Shown: one piece after another, positions 44,679-53,859 of the stretch
Numbering within the stretch: position 1 is the first letter of the stretch
How the letters are laid out: each line of letters opens with the position of its first letter
Source of the DNA: Methylorubrum suomiense
GTDB taxonomy: Bacteria > Pseudomonadota > Alphaproteobacteria > Rhizobiales > Beijerinckiaceae
Length of the DNA: 64,000 nucleotides
Direction: 5' to 3'
Assembly: GCF_022179765.1 (NCBI RefSeq)
Contig: NZ_BPRE01000006.1
Coordinates: forward strand, 1-64,000
Notes under the pieces: generated by a model
The model's database searches: none
Told to the model about the DNA's origin: nothing
Seen by the model: the letters and a program-made list of their open reading frames with translations, nothing else
Position numbers and translations under genes: made by a program

Positions 44679-44713
44679 CTTCGTCATTGCGAGGCGGAGC
44701 CGAAGCAATCCAG
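44679..44713 (+). repeat. 35-bp inverted repeat, left copy
   Basis: This 35-base sequence, beginning CTTCGTCATTGCGAGG, is repeated perfectly in inverted orientation at 45082-45116, on the other side of the GIY-YIG gene. Internally it is a short imperfect palindrome of the kind found in dispersed REP-like elements (GCGAGGCGGAGCCGAAGC). It lies 48 bases after lptB. Confidence 0.85.
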
Positions 44714-44753
44714 AGCGCGGCGCGAAAGGAATGAGCGAGCGGGTGCCATCGGG

Positions 44754-45041
44754 ATGCGTCAACCGACGGTTTACATCATGGCCAGCGGGCGGAACGGCAC
44801 GCTTTACACCGGCGTGACCGCAAACCTCGCCCGTCGAGTCTATGAACATCGGGAAGGTCTGATCCAGGGCTTTACGACGCGATACAGATGTAAACACCTT
44901 GTTTGGTACGAGGTGTTTTCAACTATGATCGAAGCCATTTCGCGCGAAAAGCAGATCAAGGCCGGATCCCGGGCGGCGAAGCTTGCAAAAATTGAAGCGC
45001 TCAATCCCGAATGGCGCGATCTTTACGGCGATCTTGCTTGA
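44754..45041 (+). CDS. GIY-YIG nuclease-domain protein, 95 aa
   Basis: The hallmark spacing is present: VYIMASGRNGTLYTGVT (GIY and YIG equivalents YIM and YTG) in the first 22 residues, then NLARRVYEHREG (catalytic Arg), a conserved KHLVWYEVFSTMIEAISREKQIKAGSR and the WRDLYGDL end typical of UPF0213/YhbQ-like small GIY-YIG proteins. Catalytic function is not assured. The gene sits alone between lptB and rpoN and is framed by 35-bp inverted repeats, so it may be a mobile or repeat-associated unit. Codon use is less GC-biased than neighbours. Confidence 0.85.
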   Translation: MRQPTVYIMASGRNGTLYTGVTANLARRVYEHREGLIQGFTTRYRCKHLVWYEVFSTMIEAISREKQIKAGSRAAKLAKIEALNPEWRDLYGDLA

Positions 45042-45081
45042 TGCAATGCGTCTCATGCACGCTTTTCAGCAGCGCGGCGCC

Positions 45082-45116
45082 CTGGATTGCTTCGGCTCCG
45101 CCTCGCAATGACGAAG
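45082..45116 (-). repeat. 35-bp inverted repeat, right copy
   Basis: It is identical to the reverse complement of 44679-44713. It begins 40 bases past the GIY-YIG stop. The remaining 315 bases up to rpoN (45117-45431) contain no gene, only a hairpin at 45299-45317 (CGTCAAA/TTTGACG) and presumably the rpoN promoter. Confidence 0.85.
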
Positions 45117-45298
45117 TTGGATCTCCGAACCGGCTTTTCATCGTTGGATGTTGGTAACCGTCTTCCGACGGACTCCGCATTCGCCCACACGAACGCAATA
45201 CTTTGTTGGCGCCGGCCGGTTCTCTTCACATGGGGTGCCCGTTTGAGGTCGTTCCCTGTGGCGCCGCTGCCGCTGCGACTGGTTTTCCCAAAAGCTTG

Positions 45299-45317
45299 CG
45301 TCAAACACGCTTTGACG
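45299..45317. promoter_or_regulatory. Inverted repeat upstream of rpoN
   Basis: CGTCAAA and TTTGACG are perfect 7-base arms around CACGC, 115 bases before the rpoN start. It could be an operator or a leader hairpin; no specific regulator can be named. Confidence 0.35.
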
Positions 45318-45431
45318 GACGGACGGGGAGCAGCTAGACCTATTCAATGAAGGAGCAAGAATTGTGCCGGAAACGGCGCGATCCTCGCCGGATCGTGATT
45401 TCTCAACGCTGATCGAAGGTTAGGCGTCCCC

Positions 45432-46970
45432 ATGAGTCTGCTGCAACGGCTGGAGATGCGGCAGGGCCAGGCCCTGGTGATGACGCCGCAGCTTCTGCAG
45501 GCGATCAAGCTGCTGCAACTCTCGCAGCTCGACCTCGCAGCCTATGTCGATGCCGAACTCGAACGCAATCCGCTGTTGGAGCGCCTCGAGGGCGAGGCGG
45601 GCGCCGAGCGGGAAGCCCCGGAGGCGGCGGAGCCGAGCGGCGATTTCGAGAGCGGAGAGGCGCCGGAGCCGGAATCCTGGCTCGCGAACGACATGACGTC
45701 GAGTCGCAGCGAGATGGAGGGGGATCTCGACACCCGCCTCGACAACGTCTTCGCGGACGAGAACCCGACCCCGCGCGAGCAGGGCAGCGGCGACATGCTC
45801 TCGCTCACCCCCGCGCCCTACGGCAATACCGGCGGTAGCTTCGACGGCGAGTTGCCCGACTTCGAGGCGAGCCTCACCGCCGAGACCTCCCTGCGCGAGC
45901 ACCTCGCTGGGCAGCTCGACCTCGCCACGGCCTCGGCGACCGATCGCCTGATCGGCAGCTTCCTGATCGATGCTGTCGATGAGGCTGGCTATCTGCGCGA
46001 GACGATCGATGCGGTGTCCGAGCGGCTCGGCGCCCGGATCGACGACGTGGCCCGCGTGCTCAAGCTCGTGCAGAGCTTCGATCCGCCCGGCGTCGCTGCG
46101 CGCGATCTCGCCGAGTGCCTCGCGATCCAGCTGCGCGAGCAGAATCGGTTCGACCCGGCGATGGAGGCGCTGGTCTCGCGCCTCGACCTCGTCGCCAAGC
46201 GCGATTTTCCCGCCCTGCGGCGGCTCTGCGGCGTGGACGACGAGGATCTCGTGGAGATGCTGGCGGAGATCCGCCGCCTCGACCCGAAGCCCGGCCGCGC
46301 CTTCGGTGCCCAGGCCGTCGAGGTGCTGGTCCCCGACGTGTTCGTCCGCGCCGCGCCCGACGGCTCCTGGCTGGTCGAGCTCAATTCCGAGGCCCTGCCG
46401 CGCGTCCTGGTCAATCAGAGCTATTACGCCCGCGTCTCGAAGGGCGCGGTGGCGGAAGGAGACAAGGCGTTCCTGTCCGAGTGCCTTCAGACGGCCAACT
46501 GGCTCACCCGGAGCCTCGAACAGCGGGCCCGCACCATCCTCAAGGTCGCGACCGAGATCGTTCGCCAGCAGGATGCCTTCTTCCTGAACGGCGTTGCCCA
46601 TCTGCGTCCGCTCAATCTGAAGACGGTCGCCGAGGCGATCGGCATGCACGAATCCACCGTCTCGCGGGTCACCTCCAACAAGTCGATCGGCACCAGCCGC
46701 GGCACGCTGGAGATGAAATACTTCTTCACCGCCGCGATTCCCGGCGCGGCGGGGGCCGCCGCCCATTCCTCGGAAGCCGTACGCCACCGCATCAAGCAGC
46801 TCGTCGATGGGGAAGCCGCCGACGTGCTCTCCGACGACGCTCTGGTGCAGCGTCTGCGCGACGAGGGCGTGGACATCGCCCGCCGCACCGTGGCGAAGTA
46901 CCGGGAATCCTTGCGCATTCCCTCCTCCATCGAGCGCCGCCGCGCCCGGATGGCGCATGCTGGACGGTGA
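45432..46970 (+). CDS. rpoN: RNA polymerase sigma-54 factor
   Basis: This 512-aa protein has the Gln/Leu-rich region I (LEMRQGQALVMTPQLLQAIKLLQLSQLDL), an acidic region II, the core-binding domain, and the C-terminal DNA-binding part with HTH (LKTVAEAIGMHESTVSRVTSNK) and the RpoN box ARRTVAKYRESLRIPSS. It directs transcription from -24/-12 promoters with activators such as NtrC. The lptB-rpoN-hpf-ptsN order is conserved in proteobacteria, here interrupted by the GIY-YIG unit. Confidence 0.97.
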   Translation: MSLLQRLEMRQGQALVMTPQLLQAIKLLQLSQLDLAAYVDAELERNPLLERLEGEAGAEREAPEAAEPSGDFESGEAPEPESWLANDMTSSRSEMEGDLDTRLDNVFADENPTPREQGSGDMLSLTPAPYGNTGGSFDGELPDFEASLTAETSLREHLAGQLDLATASATDRLIGSFLIDAVDEAGYLRETIDAVSERLGARIDDVARVLKLVQSFDPPGVAARDLAECLAIQLREQNRFDPAMEALVSRLDLVAKRDFPALRRLCGVDDEDLVEMLAEIRRLDPKPGRAFGAQAVEVLVPDVFVRAAPDGSWLVELNSEALPRVLVNQSYYARVSKGAVAEGDKAFLSECLQTANWLTRSLEQRARTILKVATEIVRQQDAFFLNGVAHLRPLNLKTVAEAIGMHESTVSRVTSNKSIGTSRGTLEMKYFFTAAIPGAAGAAAHSSEAVRHRIKQLVDGEAADVLSDDALVQRLRDEGVDIARRTVAKYRESLRIPSSIERRRARMAHAGR

Positions 46971-47008
46971 GGAAGGCGTCGCTCCGTCAAGGTCGGGGCG
47001 CCCTTCCT
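46970..47008 (+). terminator. Possible rpoN terminator hairpin
   Basis: AGGAAGGCG (46970-46978) pairs with CGCCCTTCCT (46999-47008) apart from one bulged base. It begins at the rpoN stop. No U-run follows, so termination is uncertain. The remaining part of the 46971-47287 gap shows no gene. Confidence 0.4.
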
Positions 47009-47287
47009 GAGAGATCCCGCATCGCCATTCCGGGGCCGCCCAGCGGACCCCGGATCTCAAGGCGCGCAACCCACCCGGGGCGCAGGAAGCCGGGCTTCAG
47101 GCACACCATCGCGGCCCTTCGTGAATGCCGGGTTCGCCCGCGGCACCTCGGAACGTTGCGGGCCTGAAACGGGGCTCCGACCTGCACGCGCCCCGTCTCC
47201 CGCGTCCTGCGCCGGCTCGGCTTCTCGTTGACTTGCCGAGTCCCGCTTTCTAACTCTCGAAGCCTCGGGAGGAGATCGGAGACATCA

Positions 47288-47896
47288 ATGGCAGGTTTGC
47301 GGGTGACGGGGCATGGCCTCGATCTCGGAACGGCTCTGCGGGGCCGCGTCGAGGACCGGATGGCGGCGACGCTCGCGAAATACCTCGATCCTCATATGAG
47401 CGGCACCTGCACGGGCCATGTCACGCTCCGGCGCGACGGCGCCGCCTACCGCACCGATTGCGTGCTCCATCTCGCCACCGGCCTGACCTTGGAGGCCTCG
47501 GGCAACGCCCACGATGCCCATGCGAGCTTCGATCAGACCGCGGATCGGCTGGAGAAGCGCCTGCGCCGCTACAAGCACAAGCTCAAGGACCACGGCGCCG
47601 CGAGCCAGAACGGCGCCGCGATCGAGGCGGCCTACGCCGTCTTCGCCGCTCCAGAGGAGGATGTGGACGACGAGCCCGCCGAGGATGAGACGGAGACGGG
47701 CGAGCACCCGCCGGTCGTCGCCGAGAGCACCCGGACGCTGCGCCGCCAATCGGTCAGCGAAGCCGTCACCGCCCTCGACCTCACCGGCGCGCCGGTCGTG
47801 GTTTTCGTTCACGCTGGCACCGGGCGCATCAACGTCGTATATCGGCGCAGCGATGGCGCGATCGGATGGGTCGATCCTCCGGACGAGCGCGCCTGA
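47288..47896 (+). CDS. hpf: Ribosome hibernation-promoting factor, long form
   Basis: The ATG at 47288 (GGAGATCGGAG upstream) gives 202 aa. The N-terminal domain (LRVTGHGLDLGTALRGRVEDRMAATLAKY...KRLRRYKHKLKDH) is joined by an acidic linker to a C-terminal dimerisation domain (VSEAVTALDLTGAPVVVFVHAGTGRINVVYRRSDGAIGWVDP), the long HPF type that pairs 70S ribosomes into 100S dimers. It lies downstream of rpoN and upstream of ptsN as usual. Confidence 0.93.
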   Translation: MAGLRVTGHGLDLGTALRGRVEDRMAATLAKYLDPHMSGTCTGHVTLRRDGAAYRTDCVLHLATGLTLEASGNAHDAHASFDQTADRLEKRLRRYKHKLKDHGAASQNGAAIEAAYAVFAAPEEDVDDEPAEDETETGEHPPVVAESTRTLRRQSVSEAVTALDLTGAPVVVFVHAGTGRINVVYRRSDGAIGWVDPPDERA

Positions 47897-48012
47897 GGCA
47901 CGCCGCGTCCGAGGCGTCCTTTCCCGAGCGCCGGGCCGATCAACGGCCCGGATGCCTCGCATATGAGTGCGGAATCGATGGATGGATTCCGACTACAAGG
48001 CGTTTTGTCTTC

Positions 48013-48480
48013 ATGCCGATCCTGGATTTTCTGAGTCAGGACGCCGTCGTCCCGTCGCTGCGCGCACGGGACAAGAAGCATGCGCTGCAGGAACTTGCCG
48101 CGCATTCGGCCCGGCATCTGCCGGACCTGTCGGAGCGCGACGTGTTCGAGACGCTGCTTCAGCGCGAGCGCCTCGGCTCCACCGGAATCGGTGACGGCGT
48201 CGCGATTCCCCACGGCAAGCTGACGCGGCTCAACAAGTTGTTCGGGCTCGTCGCACGGCTCGAGAAGCCGGTGGATTTCGATGCCCTCGACGGCCAACCG
48301 ATCGATGTGGCGTTCCTGCTGCTCGCCCCGGAGGGGGCGGGAGCCGATCATCTCAAGGCTCTGGCCCAGGTCGCCCGCGTTCTGCGCGAGCCTGGCATGC
48401 TGGAGCGCATCCGCACCGCCCGCGACGCGACCGCGCTCTACGCGCTGCTCGCCCATGGTCCCACGACCCAGGCGGCCTGA
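48013..48480 (+). CDS. ptsN: Nitrogen PTS EIIA protein
   Basis: From the ATG at 48013 (MPILDFLSQDAVVPSL) it is 155 aa. The active-site histidine is in GDGVAIPHGKL, the other family motif is LLAPEGAGADHLKALAQVARVLR. PtsN receives phosphate from PtsP/PtsO and regulates carbon, nitrogen and potassium balance rather than sugar uptake. Its place after rpoN and hpf is conserved. Confidence 0.95.
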   Translation: MPILDFLSQDAVVPSLRARDKKHALQELAAHSARHLPDLSERDVFETLLQRERLGSTGIGDGVAIPHGKLTRLNKLFGLVARLEKPVDFDALDGQPIDVAFLLLAPEGAGADHLKALAQVARVLREPGMLERIRTARDATALYALLAHGPTTQAA

Positions 48481-48481
48481 C

Positions 48482-48811
48482 ATGAGCGTGACGACCCGCT
48501 CGGGCCTCGCGGCCTGCCTCCTCGTCGCGAGCCTCGCGCCTGCCCTTGCCCAGGGCGATGCGACCTGTGCCCGCGACGTGCTGGTGGCGAACTCGATGCA
48601 GCGCCAAGCCATCGACCAGTTGGAGAGCGCGGGCGAGGACGACGCGAGTCGCTGCCGGGTGTGGCGGCGCCACGTCGACACCATGCGCCGGATCGCAGGT
48701 GTCTACGGACGCTGCCTGTCGGGGCCGGAGCGTGGCGAACGGATCGGCCAGGTCCAGAGCAGCGAGAAGGAATTCAGCGGTCTCCTGCGCAGCCGCTGCA
48801 AGGGACTGTAA
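48482..48811 (+). CDS. Secreted hypothetical protein, 109 aa
   Basis: It starts one base after the ptsN stop (TGACATGAG), so it is in the same operon. A clear signal peptide (MSVTTRSGLAACLLVASLAPALAQ) precedes a small mature domain with four cysteines (DATCARD, SRCRVW, GRCLSG, SRCKGL) that could form two disulfides. Unknown function. The 240 bases after it hold no gene. Confidence 0.7.
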   Translation: MSVTTRSGLAACLLVASLAPALAQGDATCARDVLVANSMQRQAIDQLESAGEDDASRCRVWRRHVDTMRRIAGVYGRCLSGPERGERIGQVQSSEKEFSGLLRSRCKGL

Positions 48812-49051
48812 TTCGACGTAACGGCGTGCTGGACCGGGCTTTACGAGCGTTCTTCCCGCCTGCGGCGTAACGCGACGCCCGTCGGCTGAAAAGCCGGCAG
48901 CCCGCCTCGTCCCGATTCCTCCAAACGGATTGCGCGACAACGCTCAAGCTCGGCTGGCCCCGCCTGCGAAATCGTGCATGATCGGCCGCCGCGCCGGCCT
49001 TCCGCGACACCGGATATCCGGTCCGGCGCCACATACGGAAAAACCCGCCCG

Positions 49052-50074
49052 GTGCCTGCTTTCCCCTTCACCGCCATCGTCGCCCAGGAGGAGATGAAGC
49101 GGGCCCTGCTGATTGCGGCGGTCGATCCGACGGTCGGCGGCGTCCTCGTCTTCGGTGACCGCGGCACCGGCAAGTCGACGGCGATCCGGGCCCTCGCCGC
49201 CCTTCTGCCGAAGATCCGCGCCGTCGTGGATTGCCCCTATTCCTGCTCACCCGATTCCCCGGCCAGCGACTGCCCGCATTGCGCGCAAGCGGGCGGCAAG
49301 GCACGGGGTAAGAGCCACACGATCCCGGTGCCGGTGGTCGACCTGCCGCTCGGCGCCACCGAGGATCGGGTGGTCGGCGCCCTCGATCTGGAACGGGCGC
49401 TGACACGGGGCGAGAAGGCGTTCGAGCCGGGCCTGCTGGCGCGGGCCAATCGCGGCTTCCTCTATATCGATGAGGTCAACCTGCTGGAGGACCACCTTGT
49501 CGACCTGCTCCTCGACGTGGCGGCCTCCGGCGTCAACACCGTCGAGCGGGAGGGCCTGTCGCTGCGCCATCCGGCCCGCTTCGTCCTGGTCGGCAGCGGC
49601 AATCCGGAGGAGGGCGAGCTGCGCCCGCAGCTCCTCGACCGCTTCGGCCTCGCCTGCGAGGTCGGCACACCCACGGAGATCGCCACGCGGATCGAGGTGG
49701 TGCGACGCCGCGATGCCTACGAGCGTGACCCGGACGGTTTCTGCGCCACCCATGCGGCATCCGAGCGGGCGTTGCAGAAGCGGATCGTCGCCGCCCGCGA
49801 GCGGCTCGGGACGGTCGCCGTCCCGGATGCGGTCCTGGAGGCGGCGGCGAAGCTCTGCCTCGCCCTCGGCACCGATGGGCTGCGCGGCGAACTCACCCTG
49901 ATGCGCACCGCCCGCGCCCTCGCCGCCCTCGACGGTGCGGAGACGGCCGGCATCGACCATCTCCGTCAGATCGCGCCGAGCGCCCTGCGCCACCGCCTGC
50001 GCCGCAACCCGCTGGACGAGTCGGGCTCGACCGCCCGCGTCGCCCGCGCAGTGGCGGAAGTCCTTCCGGCGTAA
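49052..50074 (+). CDS. bchI: Magnesium chelatase ATPase subunit I
   Basis: A GTG at 49052 gives 340 aa starting [20 protein letters not shown], matching BchI; a longer ORF upstream has a disordered leader. AAA+ motifs: Walker [10 protein letters not shown], Walker [11 protein letters not shown], sensor [20 protein letters not shown]. The BchI-specific insert with paired cysteines ([17 protein letters not shown]) is present. Chelatase I, with D and H, inserts Mg2+ into protoporphyrin for bacteriochlorophyll. D and H are not in the window, so it stands alone here. This suggests an aerobic anoxygenic phototroph. Confidence 0.88.
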   Translation: MPAFPFTAIVAQEEMKRALLIAAVDPTVGGVLVFGDRGTGKSTAIRALAALLPKIRAVVDCPYSCSPDSPASDCPHCAQAGGKARGKSHTIPVPVVDLPLGATEDRVVGALDLERALTRGEKAFEPGLLARANRGFLYIDEVNLLEDHLVDLLLDVAASGVNTVEREGLSLRHPARFVLVGSGNPEEGELRPQLLDRFGLACEVGTPTEIATRIEVVRRRDAYERDPDGFCATHAASERALQKRIVAARERLGTVAVPDAVLEAAAKLCLALGTDGLRGELTLMRTARALAALDGAETAGIDHLRQIAPSALRHRLRRNPLDESGSTARVARAVAEVLPA

Positions 50075-50106
50075 CGGGCTTCCAAAGGGATCATCCCTTG
50101 GGCGGG

Positions 50107-50123
50107 ACCGGGCGAAGCCCGGT
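50107..50123. terminator. Hairpin between convergent bchI and gpmA
   Basis: ACCGGGC and GCCCGGT pair perfectly around GAA. A second imperfect stem (CCAAAGGGAT/ATCCCTTGG) lies just before it at about 50082-50101. Their position in a 56-bp convergent gap suggests a bidirectional terminator. Confidence 0.6.
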
Positions 50124-50130
50124 GAGGCGC

Positions 50131-50769
50131 TCAGTCCGCCGCGTCGATGTCCTTGTCGAGGATCAGCTTCGACTCGACCGTGGTGTCGGCCTTGAGCTGG
50201 TAGACCAGCGGGATACCGGTGGCGATCTCCAGGCTGGCGATGGTCTTGGTGGTCATGCCGTCGAGGACCATCACCAGGGCGCGCAGGGAGTTGCCGTGGG
50301 CGGCCACCAGCACCCGCTCGCCGGCCATGACGCGCGGCAGGATGGTCTGGATGTAGTAGGGCAGGACGCGGGCGGCGGTGTCCTTCAGGCTCTCGCCGCC
50401 GGGAGGGGGCACGTCGTAGGACCGGCGCCACTCATGCACCTGCGCGTCGCCCCAGCGCTCGCGGGCGTCATCCTTGTTGAGGCCGGAGAGATCGCCGTAA
50501 TCGCGCTCGTTGAGGGCTTCGGAGCGAATCGTCTCGATACCGGACTGACCCATCTCTTCCAGGATCAGGGCGCAGGTGTTCTGAGCCCGCTTGAGATTCG
50601 AGGTGAAGGCCACGTCGAACTGCGAGCCCTGGGCCTTGAGCCAACGCCCGGCATTGCGAGCTTCCGAGACGCCGAGTTCGGTCAGGTCCGGATCGCGCCA
50701 GCCGGTGAACAGCTTCTTGAGGTTCCATTCGCTCTGGCCGTGGCGAGCGAGGACGAGCGTGCGCTCCAT
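50131..50769 (-). CDS. gpmA: 2,3-bisphosphoglycerate-dependent phosphoglycerate mutase
   Basis: At 212 aa it interconverts 3- and 2-phosphoglycerate. The phospho-histidine motif [10 protein letters not shown] (His10), the catalytic-acid region [13 protein letters not shown], and [11 protein letters not shown] near the C-terminus are present. Shorter than enteric GpmA (about 250 aa), as in other alphaproteobacteria. Transcribed with or near dapB. Confidence 0.95.
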   Translation of the reverse strand: MERTLVLARHGQSEWNLKKLFTGWRDPDLTELGVSEARNAGRWLKAQGSQFDVAFTSNLKRAQNTCALILEEMGQSGIETIRSEALNERDYGDLSGLNKDDARERWGDAQVHEWRRSYDVPPPGGESLKDTAARVLPYYIQTILPRVMAGERVLVAAHGNSLRALVMVLDGMTTKTIASLEIATGIPLVYQLKADTTVESKLILDKDIDAAD

Positions 50770-50912
50770 GGGAGGTCCATCTTGTTGGAAGATCGGGCAG
50801 GGCCGTTGCGGCGCTGCTTAGCAGAGCCCATGCCGACGCCCAAGCTCGCGCCGCCTCCCCAAAAAGGCCAGCCGCTACGGATGTCCTTCGCTGTCAGGCG
50901 ACAGGTCCGCGC

Positions 50913-51710
50913 TCACAGCCCCAACACGTCGTCCATACTGTAGAGGCCCGGAGGCTGGTCGAAGGCCCATTGCGCGGCCTTCAGGGCCCCGCGGGCGAAG
51001 ATCGCCCGGTCCTCGGCGTGATGGGAGAGGGTGATGCGCTCGGAGGGGCCGGCGAAGATCACGCTGTGATCGCCGACGACCGTGCCGCCGCGCAACGTCG
51101 CGAAGCCGATATCGCCGGGCCGGCGGGCCCCGGTATGGCCATCGCGGGTCGAGACGCGGGCGTCGGAAAGCGCCACGTCGCGCCCTTGCGCCGCCGCCTC
51201 GCCGAGCAGCAGGGCGGTGCCGGAGGGAGCATCGACCTTCATGCGGTGGTGCATCTCCAGTACTTCGATGTCGAACTCTTCACCCAAGGTTGCCGCAACC
51301 TTGCGCACGAGGCCGGCCAGCAGGTTGACGCCGAGCGACATGTTGCCCGAGCGTACGAGGCGGGCGTGGAAGCTCGCCGCCTTCAAGCGCTCCAGGTCGT
51401 CCTCCGAGAAGCCGGTGGTGCCGATGACGTGGACGATGCGCGCCTGAGCGGCGAGTTCGGCGAAGGCCACCGTGGCGGCGGGCGCCGTGAAGTCGAGCAC
51501 CCCGTCGGCGGCCACGAACAGCGGCAGCGGATCGTCCGTGACGGGCACGCCGAGCTCGCCGATTCCCGCGAGCAGCCCGGCGTCCTTGCCGAGAACAGAC
51601 GAGCCCGTCCGCTCGACGGCACCGTGCAGGGTGCAGCCCTCGGCCTCGGCCACCGCGCGGATCAGCATCCGGCCCATGCGCCCCTCGGCGCCCACGACGA
51701 TCAGCTTCAT
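50913..51710 (-). CDS. dapB: 4-hydroxy-tetrahydrodipicolinate reductase
   Basis: The ATG at 51710 gives 265 aa. The NAD(P) fold [27 protein letters not shown], and the substrate motif [22 protein letters not shown] are intact. DapB makes tetrahydrodipicolinate in the lysine/diaminopimelate pathway. It lies 143 bases upstream of gpmA on the same strand, a pairing also known from related genomes. Confidence 0.96.
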   Translation of the reverse strand: MKLIVVGAEGRMGRMLIRAVAEAEGCTLHGAVERTGSSVLGKDAGLLAGIGELGVPVTDDPLPLFVAADGVLDFTAPAATVAFAELAAQARIVHVIGTTGFSEDDLERLKAASFHARLVRSGNMSLGVNLLAGLVRKVAATLGEEFDIEVLEMHHRMKVDAPSGTALLLGEAAAQGRDVALSDARVSTRDGHTGARRPGDIGFATLRGGTVVGDHSVIFAGPSERITLSHHAEDRAIFARGALKAAQWAFDQPPGLYSMDDVLGL

Positions 51711-51924
51711 GATGTCCAGTGCCCGTTCCGGCCGTGGCGAGCGGCCCCGTCCGCGTGCTTCTAGAACCGCGTCGGAGGCACTTGCAATCGCGATTGGGCC
51801 TCCACCCCGCCGCGCGTGCGGTGGGACCTGGACATTCCCGTCAGCGCCGGTCGAACGGCGCCGCCGCATGCGTCGCGAAGATCGGGCTCGCCCGTAGGCG
51901 GAACGAGACGCCCGAGCCAAGCAC

Positions 51925-52641
51925 TCAGCCGCGATGGGCGGCGGCGATCAGCGGACCCAGGACATCCGCCACGCCATTCACGGTGATCTGCGTGCCGACG
52001 CAGAGGAGCAGGAAAGCCGAGAGCCGCCCGAGCACCCGCGCCCGGACCGGACCGATCAGAGTGACGACCCGGTCGGCGGAGCCGTAGGCGAGGCGGACCA
52101 TTCCGGCGATGGCGACCGCCGCGAGCGAGGCGCCGATATAGAAGCCGATCCGGTCCGGCCCCTCCGCCGGGCGGTTGGCACCGAGGGCGATGGCGACCGC
52201 GATGGTGCCGGGCCCGGTGGTGAAGGGGAGGGTGAGGGGAAAGAAGGCGACCTCGGCCAAGCCCTCGCTGCGCCCGTCGCCGCTGCCCGGGCCGATTCCT
52301 CGGCCCGGCTCCGGTCCGGCCTCGGCTTGCCGGCGCGCTTCCCGCGCTTCGGGCGCCGAGAGCAACGTCCAGGCGGAGGCCGCGACCACGAGGCCGCCGG
52401 CGATGCGGAGCGCCGCCAGGGAGACACCGAAGAAGTTGAGGATCGGCGCGCCGGCCCAGAGGGCCGCGAGCATCACGAGGGCGGCGTAGAAGCCGATCCG
52501 GCGGGCGAGTTCGGCCCGCTCCGCCGCGCTGCGCTCCGCCGTCACCTGCGCGAAGATCAGGGCCGAGCCGACCGGATTGACGATGGAGAACAGGCCGGAG
52601 AGCGCGAGCAGGAAGCTCGTGAGGGCGATGTCGGGGCTCAT
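51925..52641 (-). CDS. MarC-family inner-membrane protein
   Basis: This 238-aa protein has six hydrophobic segments and the MarC features: [21 protein letters not shown] at the N-terminus and [20 protein letters not shown] in the middle. A Gly/Glu/Arg-rich loop ([21 protein letters not shown]) interrupts between helices 3 and 4. Function of the family is not established; the old link to multiple-antibiotic resistance is weak. Confidence 0.85.
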   Translation of the reverse strand: MSPDIALTSFLLALSGLFSIVNPVGSALIFAQVTAERSAAERAELARRIGFYAALVMLAALWAGAPILNFFGVSLAALRIAGGLVVAASAWTLLSAPEAREARRQAEAGPEPGRGIGPGSGDGRSEGLAEVAFFPLTLPFTTGPGTIAVAIALGANRPAEGPDRIGFYIGASLAAVAIAGMVRLAYGSADRVVTLIGPVRARVLGRLSAFLLLCVGTQITVNGVADVLGPLIAAAHRG

Positions 52642-52715
52642 CGGGCAGTCTCGGAGAATGGCTCGGCGGGGGTCTTGCGCGGCGGCGGCCCCGGCGGCAA
52701 GCGGGGCGCGCGGCC

Positions 52716-53450
52716 TCAGCCGGGCTGGCCGGCCGGGACGAGGACGCGGGCGGGGACGCGGGCTTCCAGGCGGCGCACCTGCCGCACGGTGACCGGGCGG
52801 TAGAGCTGCTTGGTGGCGTCGACCACGTGCAGCCCGGCGAAGGGGAGGGCGAGGCCGGTGCCGAGCCGCTCCCAGGCGCCGGCGGTGCCGAGCCAGAACC
52901 GGCTGCGGATCGGCGGCATGTACAGGGCCTCGGCCCAGCCCTCCGGTGAGAACAGGGTCTGGCGCATCAGCCGCCCGAGCTGCGAGCGGCTATAGGGCTG
53001 CCCGTGCCCGAAGGGCGTCGCATCGCGCCGCGCCCAGACGCCGGTGCGGTTGGGGACGACGAGGATCAGCCGCCCCCCCGGCGTCAGCACCCGCCAGACC
53101 TCCGAGAGCAGCTCACTCGGGCTCTCGACCGCCTCCAGGGCGTGGACGAGGATCACCCGGTCGACCGCAGCTTCGGGCAGGGGCAGCATGGTGGGATCGG
53201 CCAAAGCCGTCACCGAGCGCCCGCTGGAGGGCCAATTCACCACCCCCTGGGTCGCCGGCATGAAGGCGAGGGTGCGCTCGGCGATGACGTGGACCGGGCC
53301 GAGATAGGGAGTGACGTAGCCGAGCCCGAGCACGCGCAGACCCGAGACCGAGCCCAGGAAGCCGTGGATCGTACGGGCGACGACGCGATGGGTGACGACG
53401 CCGAGGGGGCTGGCGTAGAAGGCGCGCAAGTCCGTGACGTCGAGGCGCAT
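52716..53450 (-). CDS. Class I SAM-dependent methyltransferase
   Basis: From the ATG at 53450 (MRLDVTDLRAFYASPLGVVTHRVV) it is 244 aa. The order SGLRVLGLGYVTPYLGP (motif I), ALADPTMLPLPEAAVDRVILVHALEAVESPSELLSEVWRVLTPGGRLILVVPNR (motifs II-III) is typical of type 11 methyltransferases. The substrate is unknown. It is divergent from gloB, an arrangement recurrent in alphaproteobacteria. The 409-bp gap between the two shows no gene, only a GC-rich region that must hold both promoters. Confidence 0.82.
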   Translation of the reverse strand: MRLDVTDLRAFYASPLGVVTHRVVARTIHGFLGSVSGLRVLGLGYVTPYLGPVHVIAERTLAFMPATQGVVNWPSSGRSVTALADPTMLPLPEAAVDRVILVHALEAVESPSELLSEVWRVLTPGGRLILVVPNRTGVWARRDATPFGHGQPYSRSQLGRLMRQTLFSPEGWAEALYMPPIRSRFWLGTAGAWERLGTGLALPFAGLHVVDATKQLYRPVTVRQVRRLEARVPARVLVPAGQPG

Positions 53451-53859
53451 CGGGTGGGGTGCCGGCACGACCGATCCTTCGCGGGAAACGGGGACGACGC
53501 GCTCGCGGGACGCCCGGAACCCGCCCCCGGCACGGCGGGCGCCCCCGCGAGAGACCATCCATTCGGCATCAATGGGGATCGAAGCCGCATCCGGCAAGCG
53601 CGGCGCGCCCAAGGATGTGGACGGGATGCGCAACCGGGACCGACGCGGTTTGCCGCCGAAGCCGACGGCACGGCCGGGGCCGGCGGACGGAACCGGGCGC
53701 GGCGTCGCGCGGTTCCCAGGCCACGCCCGGCCGAGCTTGGCGCGGCGCGGGGCTCGGTTCGGCGCGAAGGGCCGCTATTCTGTTGGCCCGAATCGGCCGA
53801 TCACCGCCTGACGAGGGAACGGCGCCGGCCGCCCCCCACACGTGACGGGAGTTTCTCCG

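Noticed and set aside
44634..44897. Minus-strand ORF overlapping the GIY-YIG gene
   Set aside because: It is antisense to the GIY-YIG protein and passes through the 35-bp repeat; no ribosome site or motif.
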